64,000 bases of DNA, taken from NCBI RefSeq assembly GCF_003268595.1, contig NZ_CP029797.1, positions 3,617,501-3,681,500 of the forward strand, read 5' to 3'. The DNA is from Paraliobacillus zengyii (GTDB lineage Bacteria > Bacillota > Bacilli > Bacillales > Amphibacillaceae). Positions 28,501-37,373 of this stretch are shown here, piece after piece (the first letter of the stretch is position 1; each line of letters starts with the position of its first letter). Under the pieces are notes generated by a model. The model ran no database searches, was not told where the DNA came from, and saw nothing but the letters and a program-made list of their open reading frames with translations. Made by a program: the position numbers and the translations under genes.

Positions 28501-29523
28501 TTACATTACTTGATTAATTGTTCCTTCCATACTTTTAGGAAGAGTTGATATCCCATCCATAAATTCCTTTAAAGAAAATAACAATGGTTTACAATTTCCA
28601 CCAACACCAACAATAATGCTCAAATTATCGGGTGAATAGACAACTGTATGCAATGTACCAAAGTACTCTTTATAGTATTTTGAAAATAATGGTGAAGTTT
28701 CATCATTAAAATGATGATAAGCAGCTATAGGCGACAGACTCTCTCGCAATAAGCAACTTACATATTCCTTACGTTTTAATGAGCCTTGTATATCAACACT
28801 ATTTTTCATTCTCAATATATCCGATTCAAAGTGATTTGTGCATATTCGAGGATTAGAGAAATTTATGACCTGTTGATCTGGGGATGCTTCTATTATTATA
28901 CTTTTTCCACTTTGATCTGTAATGGAATAGTTGTAGCAATAACCATGCGGAATAGTCTTGATAAAACTTACTGTATCTTCAATGTTTGCGCATTGTTCTA
29001 ATAGCATTCTAACAATAGTCGTAGCAACAAAACCTTTCTCACTGTGTTCGTTATTTACAAAATGCAACCCTACTACAAGCCCTTTTTCATTCATTCCATC
29101 AAGTCTACCAATTACTTGGTGACTAAAACCTACACTAGCATAGCCATTTGTAGGATTCGTAATTACAAGTCTTGCATCGTATAGTTCTGGACTGAAATCG
29201 TAATTCCGAGCATAATATCCATCGTTTATTAAAGTAGTACAACCCATCTTAGGAAATCTCACATCATATCCACTAAAGTGTTTAATAGTCGCATCTAAAT
29301 CCAAGTCTAAACCTTCTGCCAAGCCTTTCAGTTCTTGATAAAGATTCGGTGAAATACCTTTGATTAATTCCTTTACATCTTCCTCATTTTCATTAATCGT
29401 TAATTTCCTCAGGTGATCCCAATTCGGTAATGCGATTAATTCTTTTCCTTGCTCTATACCAAATTGGTTATAGTCCCCTTTTAATTCTACTAGTCTTAGA
29501 ACTAACTCTTCATTCCCAAGCAT
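28501..29523 (-). CDS. NTN-hydrolase of the C45 / acyl-CoA:6-APA acyltransferase family
   Basis: In this 340-residue amide hydrolase or acyltransferase the likely autocatalytic nucleophile is Cys95 in FPKMGCTTL, followed by the canonical YARNYDFSP that carries the substrate-side Arg and Asp. LDGMNEKGLVVGLHFVN and YNYSITDQSGKSIIIEAS are further family landmarks. Relatives cleave penicillin-type or N-acyl amide bonds, and the natural substrate of bacillary members is mostly unknown. The ATG is directly after the stop of the MerR gene, so the two are co-transcribed. Confidence 0.85.
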   Translation of the reverse strand: MLGNEELVLRLVELKGDYNQFGIEQGKELIALPNWDHLRKLTINENEEDVKELIKGISPNLYQELKGLAEGLDLDLDATIKHFSGYDVRFPKMGCTTLINDGYYARNYDFSPELYDARLVITNPTNGYASVGFSHQVIGRLDGMNEKGLVVGLHFVNNEHSEKGFVATTIVRMLLEQCANIEDTVSFIKTIPHGYCYNYSITDQSGKSIIIEASPDQQVINFSNPRICTNHFESDILRMKNSVDIQGSLKRKEYVSCLLRESLSPIAAYHHFNDETSPLFSKYYKEYFGTLHTVVYSPDNLSIIVGVGGNCKPLLFSLKEFMDGISTLPKSMEGTINQVM

Positions 29524-30303
29524 TTACACGTCCTCCCTTTTTCCAATCTGAGTGACAGGCATTAATAAGTCAAGATCTGAAAAATCCTCGCCACGGTAAC
29601 ATTCTAGTATCGAACCTGTAGGAGCCCATTTATTTTCAATTGCATAACGCATTAATTTCTGATAACCATCTTGAATTTTTGAAATTGGACTTTTAAAAGC
29701 CAGTGCTATACAAATACAAGATGCAGTATGCTCAATTGAGTGAATTTCAGAAAGCTTATTTGCATGTGTATCAACTGGTACACAAAATCCAATCTTTGCT
29801 TTAATTAAATCTTTTCCAGATAGATAGTTTAAATAACAGCTTTTTATTGGAATATTTAATTTCTTAAGTTCTTTCATCCTTTTTCTAACATGTTCTTTGA
29901 ATTGTCCAATGTTAGATTCAGCCAAAAACCAAATAATAGTCTCCTCGCTCTTTTCTATCAGATAAATTTGTTCACTTTCACAATTACTATCTAAATAATG
30001 TAAACTTACATTCAATCTATCAAGTCTTCCACGTATAATTTGGATCCACTCATCCATCATTCTTTTTTTTGATTTTGTATCGTTTTCCTTTAAATATGCC
30101 TCAATGTCTTTAATAGGTATATCTGCTAATCGTAAACTTGAAATTAACTTTATTTTTGCAACTTGACCTTCAGAATACATCCGATACCCACTGCTGTTTC
30201 TTTCTACTGACCTTAGTAGATTTTTCGATTCATAATACCTTATTGCACTTTTAGAAATCCCAGTTCTTTCAGATATATCTTGTATTCTCATAAAACCACT
30301 CAT
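29524..30303 (-). CDS. MerR-family regulator with GyrI-like effector domain
   Basis: The N-terminal MerR winged helix is MRIQDISERTGISKSAIRYY then ESKNLLRSVERNSSGYRMYS. A dimerisation helix follows, then a C-terminal region of about 150 residues resembling GyrI-like small-molecule-binding domains. Translation starts at 30303 behind AGGGGGGATGAA; an upstream in-frame ATG at 30420 would overlap the promoter itself. It is the first gene of a two-gene operon with the NTN-hydrolase and is probably autoregulated. Confidence 0.9.
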   Translation of the reverse strand: MSGFMRIQDISERTGISKSAIRYYESKNLLRSVERNSSGYRMYSEGQVAKIKLISSLRLADIPIKDIEAYLKENDTKSKKRMMDEWIQIIRGRLDRLNVSLHYLDSNCESEQIYLIEKSEETIIWFLAESNIGQFKEHVRKRMKELKKLNIPIKSCYLNYLSGKDLIKAKIGFCVPVDTHANKLSEIHSIEHTASCICIALAFKSPISKIQDGYQKLMRYAIENKWAPTGSILECYRGEDFSDLDLLMPVTQIGKREDV

Positions 30304-30322
30304 TTCATCCCCCCTAAATTCT

Positions 30323-30353
30323 ATCTTACATCTTAAAGTTACTTTAAGGTCAA
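30323..30353 (-). promoter_or_regulatory. MerR-type promoter with 19-bp spacer and perfect dyad
   Basis: TTGACC (30348-30353) and TAAGAT (30323-30328) are 19 bp apart, the over-long spacer typical of MerR-activated promoters. The spacer holds a perfect dyad CTTAAAG-TTA-CTTTAAG (30332-30348). Confidence 0.88.
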
Positions 30354-30370
30354 GCGATATTACGAAGATA

Positions 30371-30400
30371 AAAAGACTTACTATATTAGTAAGCCTTTTA
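30371..30400 (-). terminator. Terminator of the Gfo/Idh oxidoreductase gene
   Basis: A stem CTTACTA/TAGTAAG with flanking A/T pairs is followed by T5 leftward. It is 41 bp beyond the stop. Confidence 0.85.
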
Positions 30401-30440
30401 AAAGATACGATTGGTTTCATACGCCTTAAGATCTATGCTT

Positions 30441-31457
30441 TTACTTTAAATTTTTAACTCCCGTTTCTAATAATTCCATTTGTAGAAGTGTTTGTTCATC
30501 TGTAATGACTTTATCTTCACCATTTATGATGGCTTCATATAAATCATCATATACTTTCCCATAATCACCATTTACCGATTTCACTTTTTCTTCGTGGGTC
30601 GTACCTTCTTCATCGATATATGTTAGTACACCATAATATTCTAGTGTATCAACGCCAAAATCCTTGTTATCAGGCATGTAAAATAGCTTTAAATGTTCTT
30701 CTTGGCGATCTTTCGTCTCTTTCACAAAACAACCCTTAGTGCCGTAAACGACGAAGCTAGGTCTTTGTTTCATTCTAAAATAACTTGATTTAACTGATAC
30801 TTTTAACCTGCCATAATATAAATCCAGATCAAAATAGTCATTCATTCTTCCAGGTCCTAATAGTTGTCTTACATCATAATGTGTAGAATCCGGCTTACCA
30901 AAATAGCTAATGACTTGATCTAGTGTGTGACAGCCATGTTCATATAAAAATGAAAAAGCCGGAATAAACGAATGAACAGACTCTGGTACATGTGGGCGAT
31001 AATAGTCATAATGCATTTCTACTTCGAGCAATTCCCCTAATTTTCCTTCTTCAATGACTTTTTGAACAGTTAGAAAATCACTATCAAAACGTCTATTTTG
31101 ATAGGATTGAACAATTAATTCTTTCTCTTTTGCCAATGCAAATATTTCTTTTGCCTGTTCTGAAGTTTCCATAAATGGCTTTTCAACCAAACAGTTTTTA
31201 TTATGCTCTAATACTTGTTTTGCATATTCATAATGGCTGTCATGTCTGGTGCAAACTACAATGAGTTGAATGTCCTTGTCATTTAATAACTCATCTAAGT
31301 CAGAAGTATAATTTACGCCTGCAATTTTGTCCCAATCATCATGCGCAGGGTTTCTTCGATAAATTGTTTTCACATTAATATTGTCTCGTTGCAGTACGAA
31401 CGGTAAATGATATCTGTTCGTGCTTTTCCCATTTCCAATATAACCGATTGTTAGCAT
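30441..31457 (-). CDS. Gfo/Idh/MocA-family NAD(P)-dependent oxidoreductase
   Basis: This 338-residue sugar or inositol dehydrogenase-like enzyme has an N-terminal Rossmann motif (GYIGNGKSTNRYHLPF), the conserved catalytic-lysine motif LVEKPFMETS, and SYQNRRFDSDFLTVQKVI as in YdgJ/YvaA (IolW) relatives. The organisation suggests a scyllo-inositol- or sugar-type substrate, but that is not proven. It stands alone between two terminators. Confidence 0.88.
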   Translation of the reverse strand: MLTIGYIGNGKSTNRYHLPFVLQRDNINVKTIYRRNPAHDDWDKIAGVNYTSDLDELLNDKDIQLIVVCTRHDSHYEYAKQVLEHNKNCLVEKPFMETSEQAKEIFALAKEKELIVQSYQNRRFDSDFLTVQKVIEEGKLGELLEVEMHYDYYRPHVPESVHSFIPAFSFLYEHGCHTLDQVISYFGKPDSTHYDVRQLLGPGRMNDYFDLDLYYGRLKVSVKSSYFRMKQRPSFVVYGTKGCFVKETKDRQEEHLKLFYMPDNKDFGVDTLEYYGVLTYIDEEGTTHEEKVKSVNGDYGKVYDDLYEAIINGEDKVITDEQTLLQMELLETGVKNLK

Positions 31458-31560
31458 GGTGACCTCCTGATATATGTAATTAATACTGTTAAAACTTAAA
31501 ATCTGCTTTTACCCTAACTGAAAGGTCTTCAATATTTCCTTCCATTCAGCCATATAAAAA

Positions 31561-31602
31561 AGCACCTCCTAATGACTAATTTATCATGTTAGGAGGTACT
31601 TC
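31561..31602 (-). terminator. Terminator of the mannose-family PTS operon
   Basis: ACCTCCTAA / TTAGGAGGT arms around a 16-nt loop run leftward into GCTTTTTTA. It is 58 bp beyond the IID stop. Confidence 0.92.
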
Positions 31603-31659
31603 TCAATTTATATAGCTAACACTTATTCATTGAATACAACTAAGTAAGTGTCTACCGTA

Positions 31660-32571
31660 TTACATTAAGCCAATTACGTGGAAAATAATACCAACAACGA
31701 ACAATCCAAGAATCATTGTAATTGGAGAAATTTTCTTTCTAAGTAACCACATGCAAAGAATGGTAAGCAATAAACCAGATAAACCTGGAATTAGACTGTC
31801 TAAGTTATCTTGTAAAGTCGTTACGTTATTTGGACTTAACGACATACCAGCAGCTTGTTGTTCCAGTGCAGTTCTAATTCCTTCTGCACCAGAAGGTAAG
31901 TTATCCCAATCAATATAGGCACCTTCATCCAATGGAACTTCGGATACAGTTGGTGCAAATGATACAGCTACCCAGCGGTTAACTAAGGAACCTAGAATGA
32001 ACATACCCAGTATCGAGGCGCCTTTGGTTATATCCTGAAGTATTCCACCAGATAGATCTTCCGTAATTTTGGAACCGGCTTTGTAACCAAGTTCTTGTGT
32101 ATACCACATGAATCCCATGCGAAGAAGATTCCATAAAACGAAGTAAAGAATTGGGCCAAGTATATTACCAGTCAGCGCTAGAGAAGCCGCTAATGCACCG
32201 ATAATTGGTTTAATTGTGAACCAGAAAACTGGATCTCCAATACCAGCCAATGGACCCATCATACCAACTTTAACCCCTTGGATTGCTTTGTCGTCAACTG
32301 GCGCACCATTTGAACGTTCTTCTTCAAGTGCTAAAGTCACACCAAGAATAGGTGATGCTACATATGGATGTGTATTAAAAAACTCTAAATGACGTTCTAG
32401 TGCAGCAGAACGATCTTCTTTTGTTTGATATAACCGTTTAATTGCAGGAATCATTGCAAATGCCCAACCACCGTTTTGCATACGTTCATAGTTCCAAGAA
32501 CCTTGAATGAAAGTTGAACGCCACCAAATAGCGATGCGATCTCTTTTAGTTAATTTCATTTCTTGTGCCAA
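31660..32571 (-). CDS. manZ: PTS mannose/fructose/sorbose-family component IID
   Basis: This 303-residue membrane subunit forms the sugar channel with IIC. Family signatures are the N-terminal SWNYERMQNGGWAFAMIPAI, the cytoplasmic GVKVGMMGPLAGIGDPVFW and C-terminal membrane segments. It lies 18 bp after IIC in the operon. The length and order IIAB-IIC-IID match ManXYZ-type systems; the sugar could be mannose, glucose, fructose or glucosamine. Confidence 0.95.
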   Translation of the reverse strand: MAQEMKLTKRDRIAIWWRSTFIQGSWNYERMQNGGWAFAMIPAIKRLYQTKEDRSAALERHLEFFNTHPYVASPILGVTLALEEERSNGAPVDDKAIQGVKVGMMGPLAGIGDPVFWFTIKPIIGALAASLALTGNILGPILYFVLWNLLRMGFMWYTQELGYKAGSKITEDLSGGILQDITKGASILGMFILGSLVNRWVAVSFAPTVSEVPLDEGAYIDWDNLPSGAEGIRTALEQQAAGMSLSPNNVTTLQDNLDSLIPGLSGLLLTILCMWLLRKKISPITMILGLFVVGIIFHVIGLM

Positions 32572-32589
32572 TTTATGTCCTCCTCCTTT

Positions 32590-33396
32590 TTAATAGTCTT
32601 CAATAATATTGCCTAGCGGATCACCAGTGTTTCCGTTTCCACCATTACCTGATCCACCTTGTTTCGAAAGTGTTATATAAATAAGTGCAAGTGCTACACC
32701 GATACCACCAAGTCCCACTAGTGTAATAGAAGAAACTGTGGCTAATACGAAACCAATTGCAAAGAACGGCCATACTTCTTTTGTTGCCATCATGTTGATA
32801 ACCATAGCAAAACCAACTGCTACGACCATTCCTCCACCGACTGCCATACCACCTGTTAACCAATCTGGCATCGCTTCAAGTAAATTTCTAACAGGCTCTG
32901 CACCAATCGCAATGATTAATGCCGCTGGGATTGCAATACGTAACCCTTGTAGTGCGATAGCAACCATATGCCAAAATTCTATTTTTCTGAAATTTCCTTC
33001 TTTTGCTGCCGCATCCATGAAATGCACCAATGCTGTTGCAATTGTACGAACAAAAATTGTTAATAGTAAACCTGCAACTGCAAGTGGAATTGCAATCGCA
33101 ATTGCTGAATCAACACCCGCTTCACCCCGACCACTTAAAACTAGGATAATTGCAGACGCAACGGATGCCAACGCAGCATCAGGTGCCACAGCCGCTCCAA
33201 TATTTGCCCAACCTAAAGCAATCAATTGTAACGTACCACCTAAGATAAGGCATGGGACTAAGGTTCCTGTCGCTAAGCCGATTAATGTACAAGCAATGAT
33301 TGGTTGGTGGAAGTGGAACTCATCCAATATTCCTTCAATACCAGCAATAAATGCTATGATAACAACTAATATTATTTGAATCATCGTCAAATCCAT
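32590..33396 (-). CDS. manY: PTS mannose/fructose/sorbose-family component IIC
   Basis: This 268-residue hydrophobic protein is the IIC half of the permease. EGILDEFHFHQPIIACTLIGL at the start, GGTLQLIALGWANIGAAVAPDAAL and a glycine/asparagine-rich C-terminal tail (GNGGNGNTGDP) are seen. It lies between IIAB and IID. Long open frames on the opposite strand are composition artefacts of this alanine-rich gene. Confidence 0.95.
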   Translation of the reverse strand: MDLTMIQIILVVIIAFIAGIEGILDEFHFHQPIIACTLIGLATGTLVPCLILGGTLQLIALGWANIGAAVAPDAALASVASAIILVLSGRGEAGVDSAIAIAIPLAVAGLLLTIFVRTIATALVHFMDAAAKEGNFRKIEFWHMVAIALQGLRIAIPAALIIAIGAEPVRNLLEAMPDWLTGGMAVGGGMVVAVGFAMVINMMATKEVWPFFAIGFVLATVSSITLVGLGGIGVALALIYITLSKQGGSGNGGNGNTGDPLGNIIEDY

Positions 33397-33426
33397 GATT
33401 ATTTATCCTCCTTTTTTGTCTAATAA

Positions 33427-34401
33427 TTAAGATTGTTTCTCTTTGTTTAACTCTGCTTGAGCTCTTTTAAGAATGTCGTCCATCCTTGCTTGCGAATCAT
33501 TTGGTACTTTACGCACATCGAATTTCACACCAAATTCTTTTAATTTAGCAAAAGTATCTACATCTTCTTGACTAAAAGCTAATACCTTATTCGGTTGAAC
33601 TTTACCAATTGAGTGTGACATAGAGCCAACGTTAATCGTATCTAATGGAACGCCACCTTCAACTGCTCTAAGTACATCTTGTGGGTTCTCGAAAAGAAGC
33701 AATGCTCGTTGTCCACCAAAATGTTGATCATCTTTTGCAAGCTCGATCATTTTCGCAATAGGAACAACGTGAGCTTTTACCCCTGAAGGAGCAGCCTGTT
33801 GAATTAATTTCTTGCGAAGTTCATCCTGAGCCACTGTATCAGATACAACGATAATACGTGTAGGCAATGTATTTCTTGTCCACGCAGTCGCCACCTGTCC
33901 ATGAAGCAAACGAGAATCAATACGCGCTAACACGTATTCAAATTTACCAGGAGCACCAGTATCTGATGGTCCGGTAGCAGTTTCAGTAGAAGCTGCTGGC
34001 TCTAATTCTTCAGGTTGTACTCTAACCGCCTCTTTAGCTGTACTTAAAATATGTGCCGCAACTTCATGTGCTGTGTTCATAGATAAGCGTGATGCGTAAG
34101 ATTCGATCACCATTGCTAAGTTCACCCCGGCAACAATGGCCCACCTGTCTTTGTGTTCTTCCATTAAGCTGTTGGCTTGGTTGAAAGGAGTTCCACCCCA
34201 AAGATCAACTAAGAATAACACTTCATCTTGGTTGTCGAAAGAGGCGATTGCTTTTTGCATTTTTGCCTTTATATCATCAGGTCCTTCACTAGGCATCAAT
34301 GTAACAGCTTTTACATTTTCTTGTTCTCCGAAGATCATCGCTCCAGATTGCAAGATACCATCAGCAAATTCACCATGACTGGCAATTACAATTCCTACCA
34401 T
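33427..34401 (-). CDS. manX: PTS mannose/fructose/sorbose-family component IIAB
   Basis: This cytoplasmic phosphotransfer protein has IIA and IIB fused. IIA (1-130) has its active His9 in IVIASHGEFADG and a LVDLWGGTPFNQA loop. A Glu/Ala/Thr/Pro-rich hinge covers about residues 135-155. IIB follows with its active histidine in RIDSRLLHGQVATAW. It takes phosphate from HPr and passes it to the sugar at IIC/IID. GAGGAGG is upstream. A cre-like site lies 73 bp before the start, so CcpA control is likely. Confidence 0.95.
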   Translation of the reverse strand: MVGIVIASHGEFADGILQSGAMIFGEQENVKAVTLMPSEGPDDIKAKMQKAIASFDNQDEVLFLVDLWGGTPFNQANSLMEEHKDRWAIVAGVNLAMVIESYASRLSMNTAHEVAAHILSTAKEAVRVQPEELEPAASTETATGPSDTGAPGKFEYVLARIDSRLLHGQVATAWTRNTLPTRIIVVSDTVAQDELRKKLIQQAAPSGVKAHVVPIAKMIELAKDDQHFGGQRALLLFENPQDVLRAVEGGVPLDTINVGSMSHSIGKVQPNKVLAFSQEDVDTFAKLKEFGVKFDVRKVPNDSQARMDDILKRAQAELNKEKQS

Positions 34402-34473
34402 CTTTTTACCTCCTCTTATTTATTGTTAAAACTTAGAACTAGTAAACTCCTAAAGTAGTAATTTTTAGAATGT

Positions 34474-34487
34474 TGCAATCGATTACA
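34474..34487. promoter_or_regulatory. cre-like CcpA site upstream of manX
   Basis: TGTAATCGATTGCA on the minus strand matches TGWAANCGNTNWCA at all but one position and is nearly palindromic. Confidence 0.65.
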
Positions 34488-34519
34488 TTTCCGACACAAC
34501 TAAAAAGAAATAAAAAAAA

Positions 34520-34592
34520 GTAAAAAGTATATTAAATGAAGGCATAGGTCTACAAATTCCCTAAATTCTTCGCTTTAATCAATACTTTTTAC
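34520..34592 (-). terminator. Terminator or leader attenuator upstream of manX
   Basis: Arms GTAAAAAGTAT (+TTAAA) and ATACTTTTTAC (+TTTAA) enclose about 37 nt. On the minus strand they are followed by an eight-T run. It either ends the DUF956 transcript or acts as an attenuator in the PTS leader, depending on where the promoter is. The rest of the 34402-34882 gap shows no gene. Confidence 0.5.
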
Positions 34593-34882
34593 TCATGCCT
34601 GATCGAATCAGTAACACGCAAAAAATAATTGCGATAACTATATAATTTTATCTAGCTACTATTTTGTAGTACAAATAAATAGCATATGAGTTACTTTAAG
34701 AGTTTACAAGATGATTATAACACACCACTTTTTGCCTATCAAGAGAAAGTTTTTTATTTTTTTAACAAGTGAACACTCTTTTGAAAGAAATAGATAGTAT
34801 ACTGTAAATTTTTGTGTAAAAAAGAATATATATTAACTGTGTAACAGTTTGTCCAAACAATAAAGACAAATTTGTTTCTATC

Positions 34883-35254
34883 TTACTTTTTAGATTTTCT
34901 CTTAAAAGTTCGTTTAATTACACCAAAGAAACCTAATGATTGGACCATACGATTCGGATCAACATATTCACGAATTGCTCGGAAAACTTTTTTTGGATCT
35001 TTAGAAGAAAATGTATACGTTCCACTGCTCTTCGTTTTGATAGCGTAACGTGGAATCCATTTTCCTTTGAACATGACGGAAGCCACTACATAATCAACTT
35101 CTTCCCAAGGAATTTGAATAAACTTACGCGCATCTCGCTTATTGAAAAATTCAAACCCTTTATCTCCAATCATGATTTCACCATAATCGGAAACTCTTAT
35201 ATGTGAGGTTGCTTTAATAACTAAATCAACTTTTGTATTAATTGATTGGACCAC
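34883..35254 (-). CDS. DUF956 family protein (ManO-type)
   Basis: This 123-residue cytoplasmic protein starts MVQSINTKVDLVIKATSHIR and contains GDKGFEFFNKRDARKFIQIP, matching DUF956. The family is found almost only with mannose-family PTS operons (manO), normally as the last gene. Here it is upstream of manX, separated by about 480 bp with a cre site and a hairpin. The function is unknown; a regulatory role in the PTS is usually proposed. Confidence 0.85.
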   Translation of the reverse strand: MVQSINTKVDLVIKATSHIRVSDYGEIMIGDKGFEFFNKRDARKFIQIPWEEVDYVVASVMFKGKWIPRYAIKTKSSGTYTFSSKDPKKVFRAIREYVDPNRMVQSLGFFGVIKRTFKRKSKK

Positions 35255-35423
35255 ATTGATTACCCCTTTTCTTTCTTTTACTATTAATTATTATACACGT
35301 TTTATCAAGTACAGCAAAAAAAAATTAGATGCGTTTCTGTATTTATTTAAACAGAATAGCGTTAAATTTGCACGTGTTGCATATAAAATGTCCAATTCTG
35401 GTTTATTTCATAAGTATTCAAGA

Positions 35424-35511
35424 TACTACCTAAGGCAACAGTTGAGTTGAAGAATTGATAGAATCAACCGGAACGATTAAACTTATACTAACATTTAATA
35501 CTTAGGTAGTA
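35424..35511. repeat. Pair of 11-bp inverted repeats upstream of the SDR gene
   Basis: TACTACCTAAG (35424-35434) and CTTAGGTAGTA (35501-35511) are perfect mirror copies 66 bp apart. They could be paired operators for a looping regulator or a large hairpin. The remaining part of the 330-bp gap shows nothing else. Confidence 0.45.
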
Positions 35512-35584
35512 ATTATGCTTTACTTAACGTTGATTATTAAGGTGAAAGTTAAACTTTTATAATGAGTAAAAGGGGAGTGCGTAT

Positions 35585-36331
35585 ATGTCATGTTTAAACA
35601 ACCAGGTCATTCTTGTCACTGGCGCTAATCGAGGACAGGGAAGAGCTATTGCTCAGCATCTTGCCACATTGGGGGCTATAGTAGCGATTGGGGCTCGTAA
35701 CTATAATGAGGCTAAAGAAGTAGCCGAGATGATTGGTGAGAATCATGCTATTCCAATTCAATTAGATGTAACAAAAGAATTAGAATGGAAATCAGCGGTA
35801 GATGAGGTCATAAATAAATATGGCAAGCTTGACGCATTAGTGAATAATGCTGGAGTAATAAAACGCAAACCATTTACAGAAACAACCCTAGATGATTATC
35901 AACAGCTAATTAATACTAATCAACTTGGTGTTTTTATGGGGATGCAAGCAGTTATTCCACAAATGGAAAAGCAGCAAAAAGGATCCATTGTAAATAATGT
36001 ATCGATTTCTGCTTTTGCTCCAATTAGCCAATCCTCTGTTTACGCTGCGACAAAAGCATCTGTTGTTGCAATGTCTAAAGCTACAGCTATTGAATTAGGA
36101 CCAAAAGGAATTAGAGTAAATATGGTTCATCCAGGTGGCATCGAAACAACAATGGCTACACAAGGAGAAGGTGTTCCAGCTTATTACGATTCCGTACCTT
36201 TAGGGCGTATTGGACAACCAATTGAAATTGCTCGAGCTGTAGCCTTCCTTGCATCTGATGAAAGCTCGTATTGTACGGGTACAGAAATTGTAGTAGACGG
36301 TGGAATGACCCTGGGTACTTCAGATGAGTAA
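35585..36331 (+). CDS. Short-chain dehydrogenase/reductase (SDR)
   Basis: This 248-residue NAD(P)-dependent oxidoreductase of the classical SDR type has a TGANRGQG cofactor loop (12-19), LVNNAGV, a catalytic Ser in VSISAFAP and [14 protein letters not shown] carrying Tyr-x3-Lys. The C-terminus [13 protein letters not shown] is typical. The substrate is unknown; gluconate 5-dehydrogenase-like and 3-oxoacyl-reductase-like enzymes share this form. AAAAGGGGAG precedes the ATG. Confidence 0.92.
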   Translation: MSCLNNQVILVTGANRGQGRAIAQHLATLGAIVAIGARNYNEAKEVAEMIGENHAIPIQLDVTKELEWKSAVDEVINKYGKLDALVNNAGVIKRKPFTETTLDDYQQLINTNQLGVFMGMQAVIPQMEKQQKGSIVNNVSISAFAPISQSSVYAATKASVVAMSKATAIELGPKGIRVNMVHPGGIETTMATQGEGVPAYYDSVPLGRIGQPIEIARAVAFLASDESSYCTGTEIVVDGGMTLGTSDE

Positions 36332-36360
36332 GTGAAATTCTCAGTAAATAGTATATACTC

Positions 36361-36398
36361 AAAAAGAGCACTTTCTTTCTAAGAAATGTGCTTTTTTA
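36361..36398. terminator. Terminator between the SDR and TauE genes
   Basis: AAAAAGAGCAC...GTGCTTTTTT stem-loop with A and T runs on both sides serves the converging genes. Confidence 0.9.
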
Positions 36399-36420
36399 TT
36401 TTATATTGCTACCTAATTGA

Positions 36421-37143
36421 TTATAATAACCCCAAACTTTCTATTAGTAAGTAAATCCCTGTAAATAATAAGATTATATATGTAAATATACGGAAAACAC
36501 TTTGGTTAATCCTTTTAAATAATAGTTGTCCCAAATACAATCCTACAAAAACTAAAGGTAAGGCCCATAAACTTGATACCCAGATTATCTTATTTGTTCC
36601 AGCAAAAATCACTTGAATGACTAAACTAATAAAATATATAAATAAATAAAAGGCTAGTGTAGTTCCTCTTAATTTCTCCTTTTTAGTATCTGTACCTGAA
36701 AAATATAATAATAATGGTGGTCCTGGCATACCGATACTTGTTGTGAATAAACCTGATAGTCCACCAACAATTAAATCTCTCTTCTTATTTTGGTTAATTC
36801 GAAACGTAAGAATGAGCATTATTGTTAACACTAAGATAATAAGGCTCACGCCCAACTTTAATCTATCTATATCAACTAACAAGAAGATCATAATTCCAAC
36901 AGGCAGACCCATAACACTTCCTACCACAAATCTTCGAAGGATGCCAAAATCAATATCTTTTCTAATTTTTATTATTAATGCACTAGAAATAACTAAAGAC
37001 AATATTAAGTTAATTTGAATTGCCTCAATTGGTTCAAATAATAAAAAAAGAAATGGAGTAGCCAAAATTGAGAATCCGAATCCTGTACTCGTTTGAAGTA
37101 CGGAAGCGATTAAAATAATTATTATAAATGCTAGTATCTCCAT
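36421..37143 (-). CDS. TauE/SafE-family anion (sulfite) exporter
   Basis: This 240-residue membrane protein has eight hydrophobic segments. The family repeat is visible as SVLQTSTGFGFSILATPFLF near the start and GGLSGLFTTSIGMPGPPLLLY in the second half. Members export sulfite, sulfonates or other organic anions. GAGGGTG precedes the ATG. No sulfur gene is adjacent, so the substrate is open. Confidence 0.88.
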   Translation of the reverse strand: MEILAFIIIILIASVLQTSTGFGFSILATPFLFLLFEPIEAIQINLILSLVISSALIIKIRKDIDFGILRRFVVGSVMGLPVGIMIFLLVDIDRLKLGVSLIILVLTIMLILTFRINQNKKRDLIVGGLSGLFTTSIGMPGPPLLLYFSGTDTKKEKLRGTTLAFYLFIYFISLVIQVIFAGTNKIIWVSSLWALPLVFVGLYLGQLLFKRINQSVFRIFTYIILLFTGIYLLIESLGLL

Positions 37144-37283
37144 AAAACACCCTCTTTTCTATCAAAAAGCTACCGTTAGCTACAGCTATCTTAACATTTC
37201 ATTAATTGTTCGACTATCCTAAACCAATTTCATTCTTTCTTTTTTGTATTATTCAAAAGTTTCATTCTACACCTCAAATTCAC

Positions 37284-37292
37284 TGCTATAAT
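37284..37292 (+). promoter_or_regulatory. Extended -10 promoter of the two-component/ABC operon
   Basis: TGCTATAAT (TATAAT at 37287-37292) lies 82 bp before the response-regulator start. The -35 is weak, as is common with an extended -10. Confidence 0.55.
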
Positions 37293-37373
37293 AGAAAATA
37301 GTAGCAAATATAGGAAATGAATTGTTATTTGACAATGATGAAACTCGCTTTTTCAAGGAAAGGGTGAAGCAAA

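Noticed and set aside
32738..33379. A 213-codon open frame antisense to the PTS IIC gene
   Set aside because: Its product is a low-complexity Ala/Ile/Lys/Thr/Pro string typical of the complement of an alanine-rich membrane gene, with no ribosome binding site.
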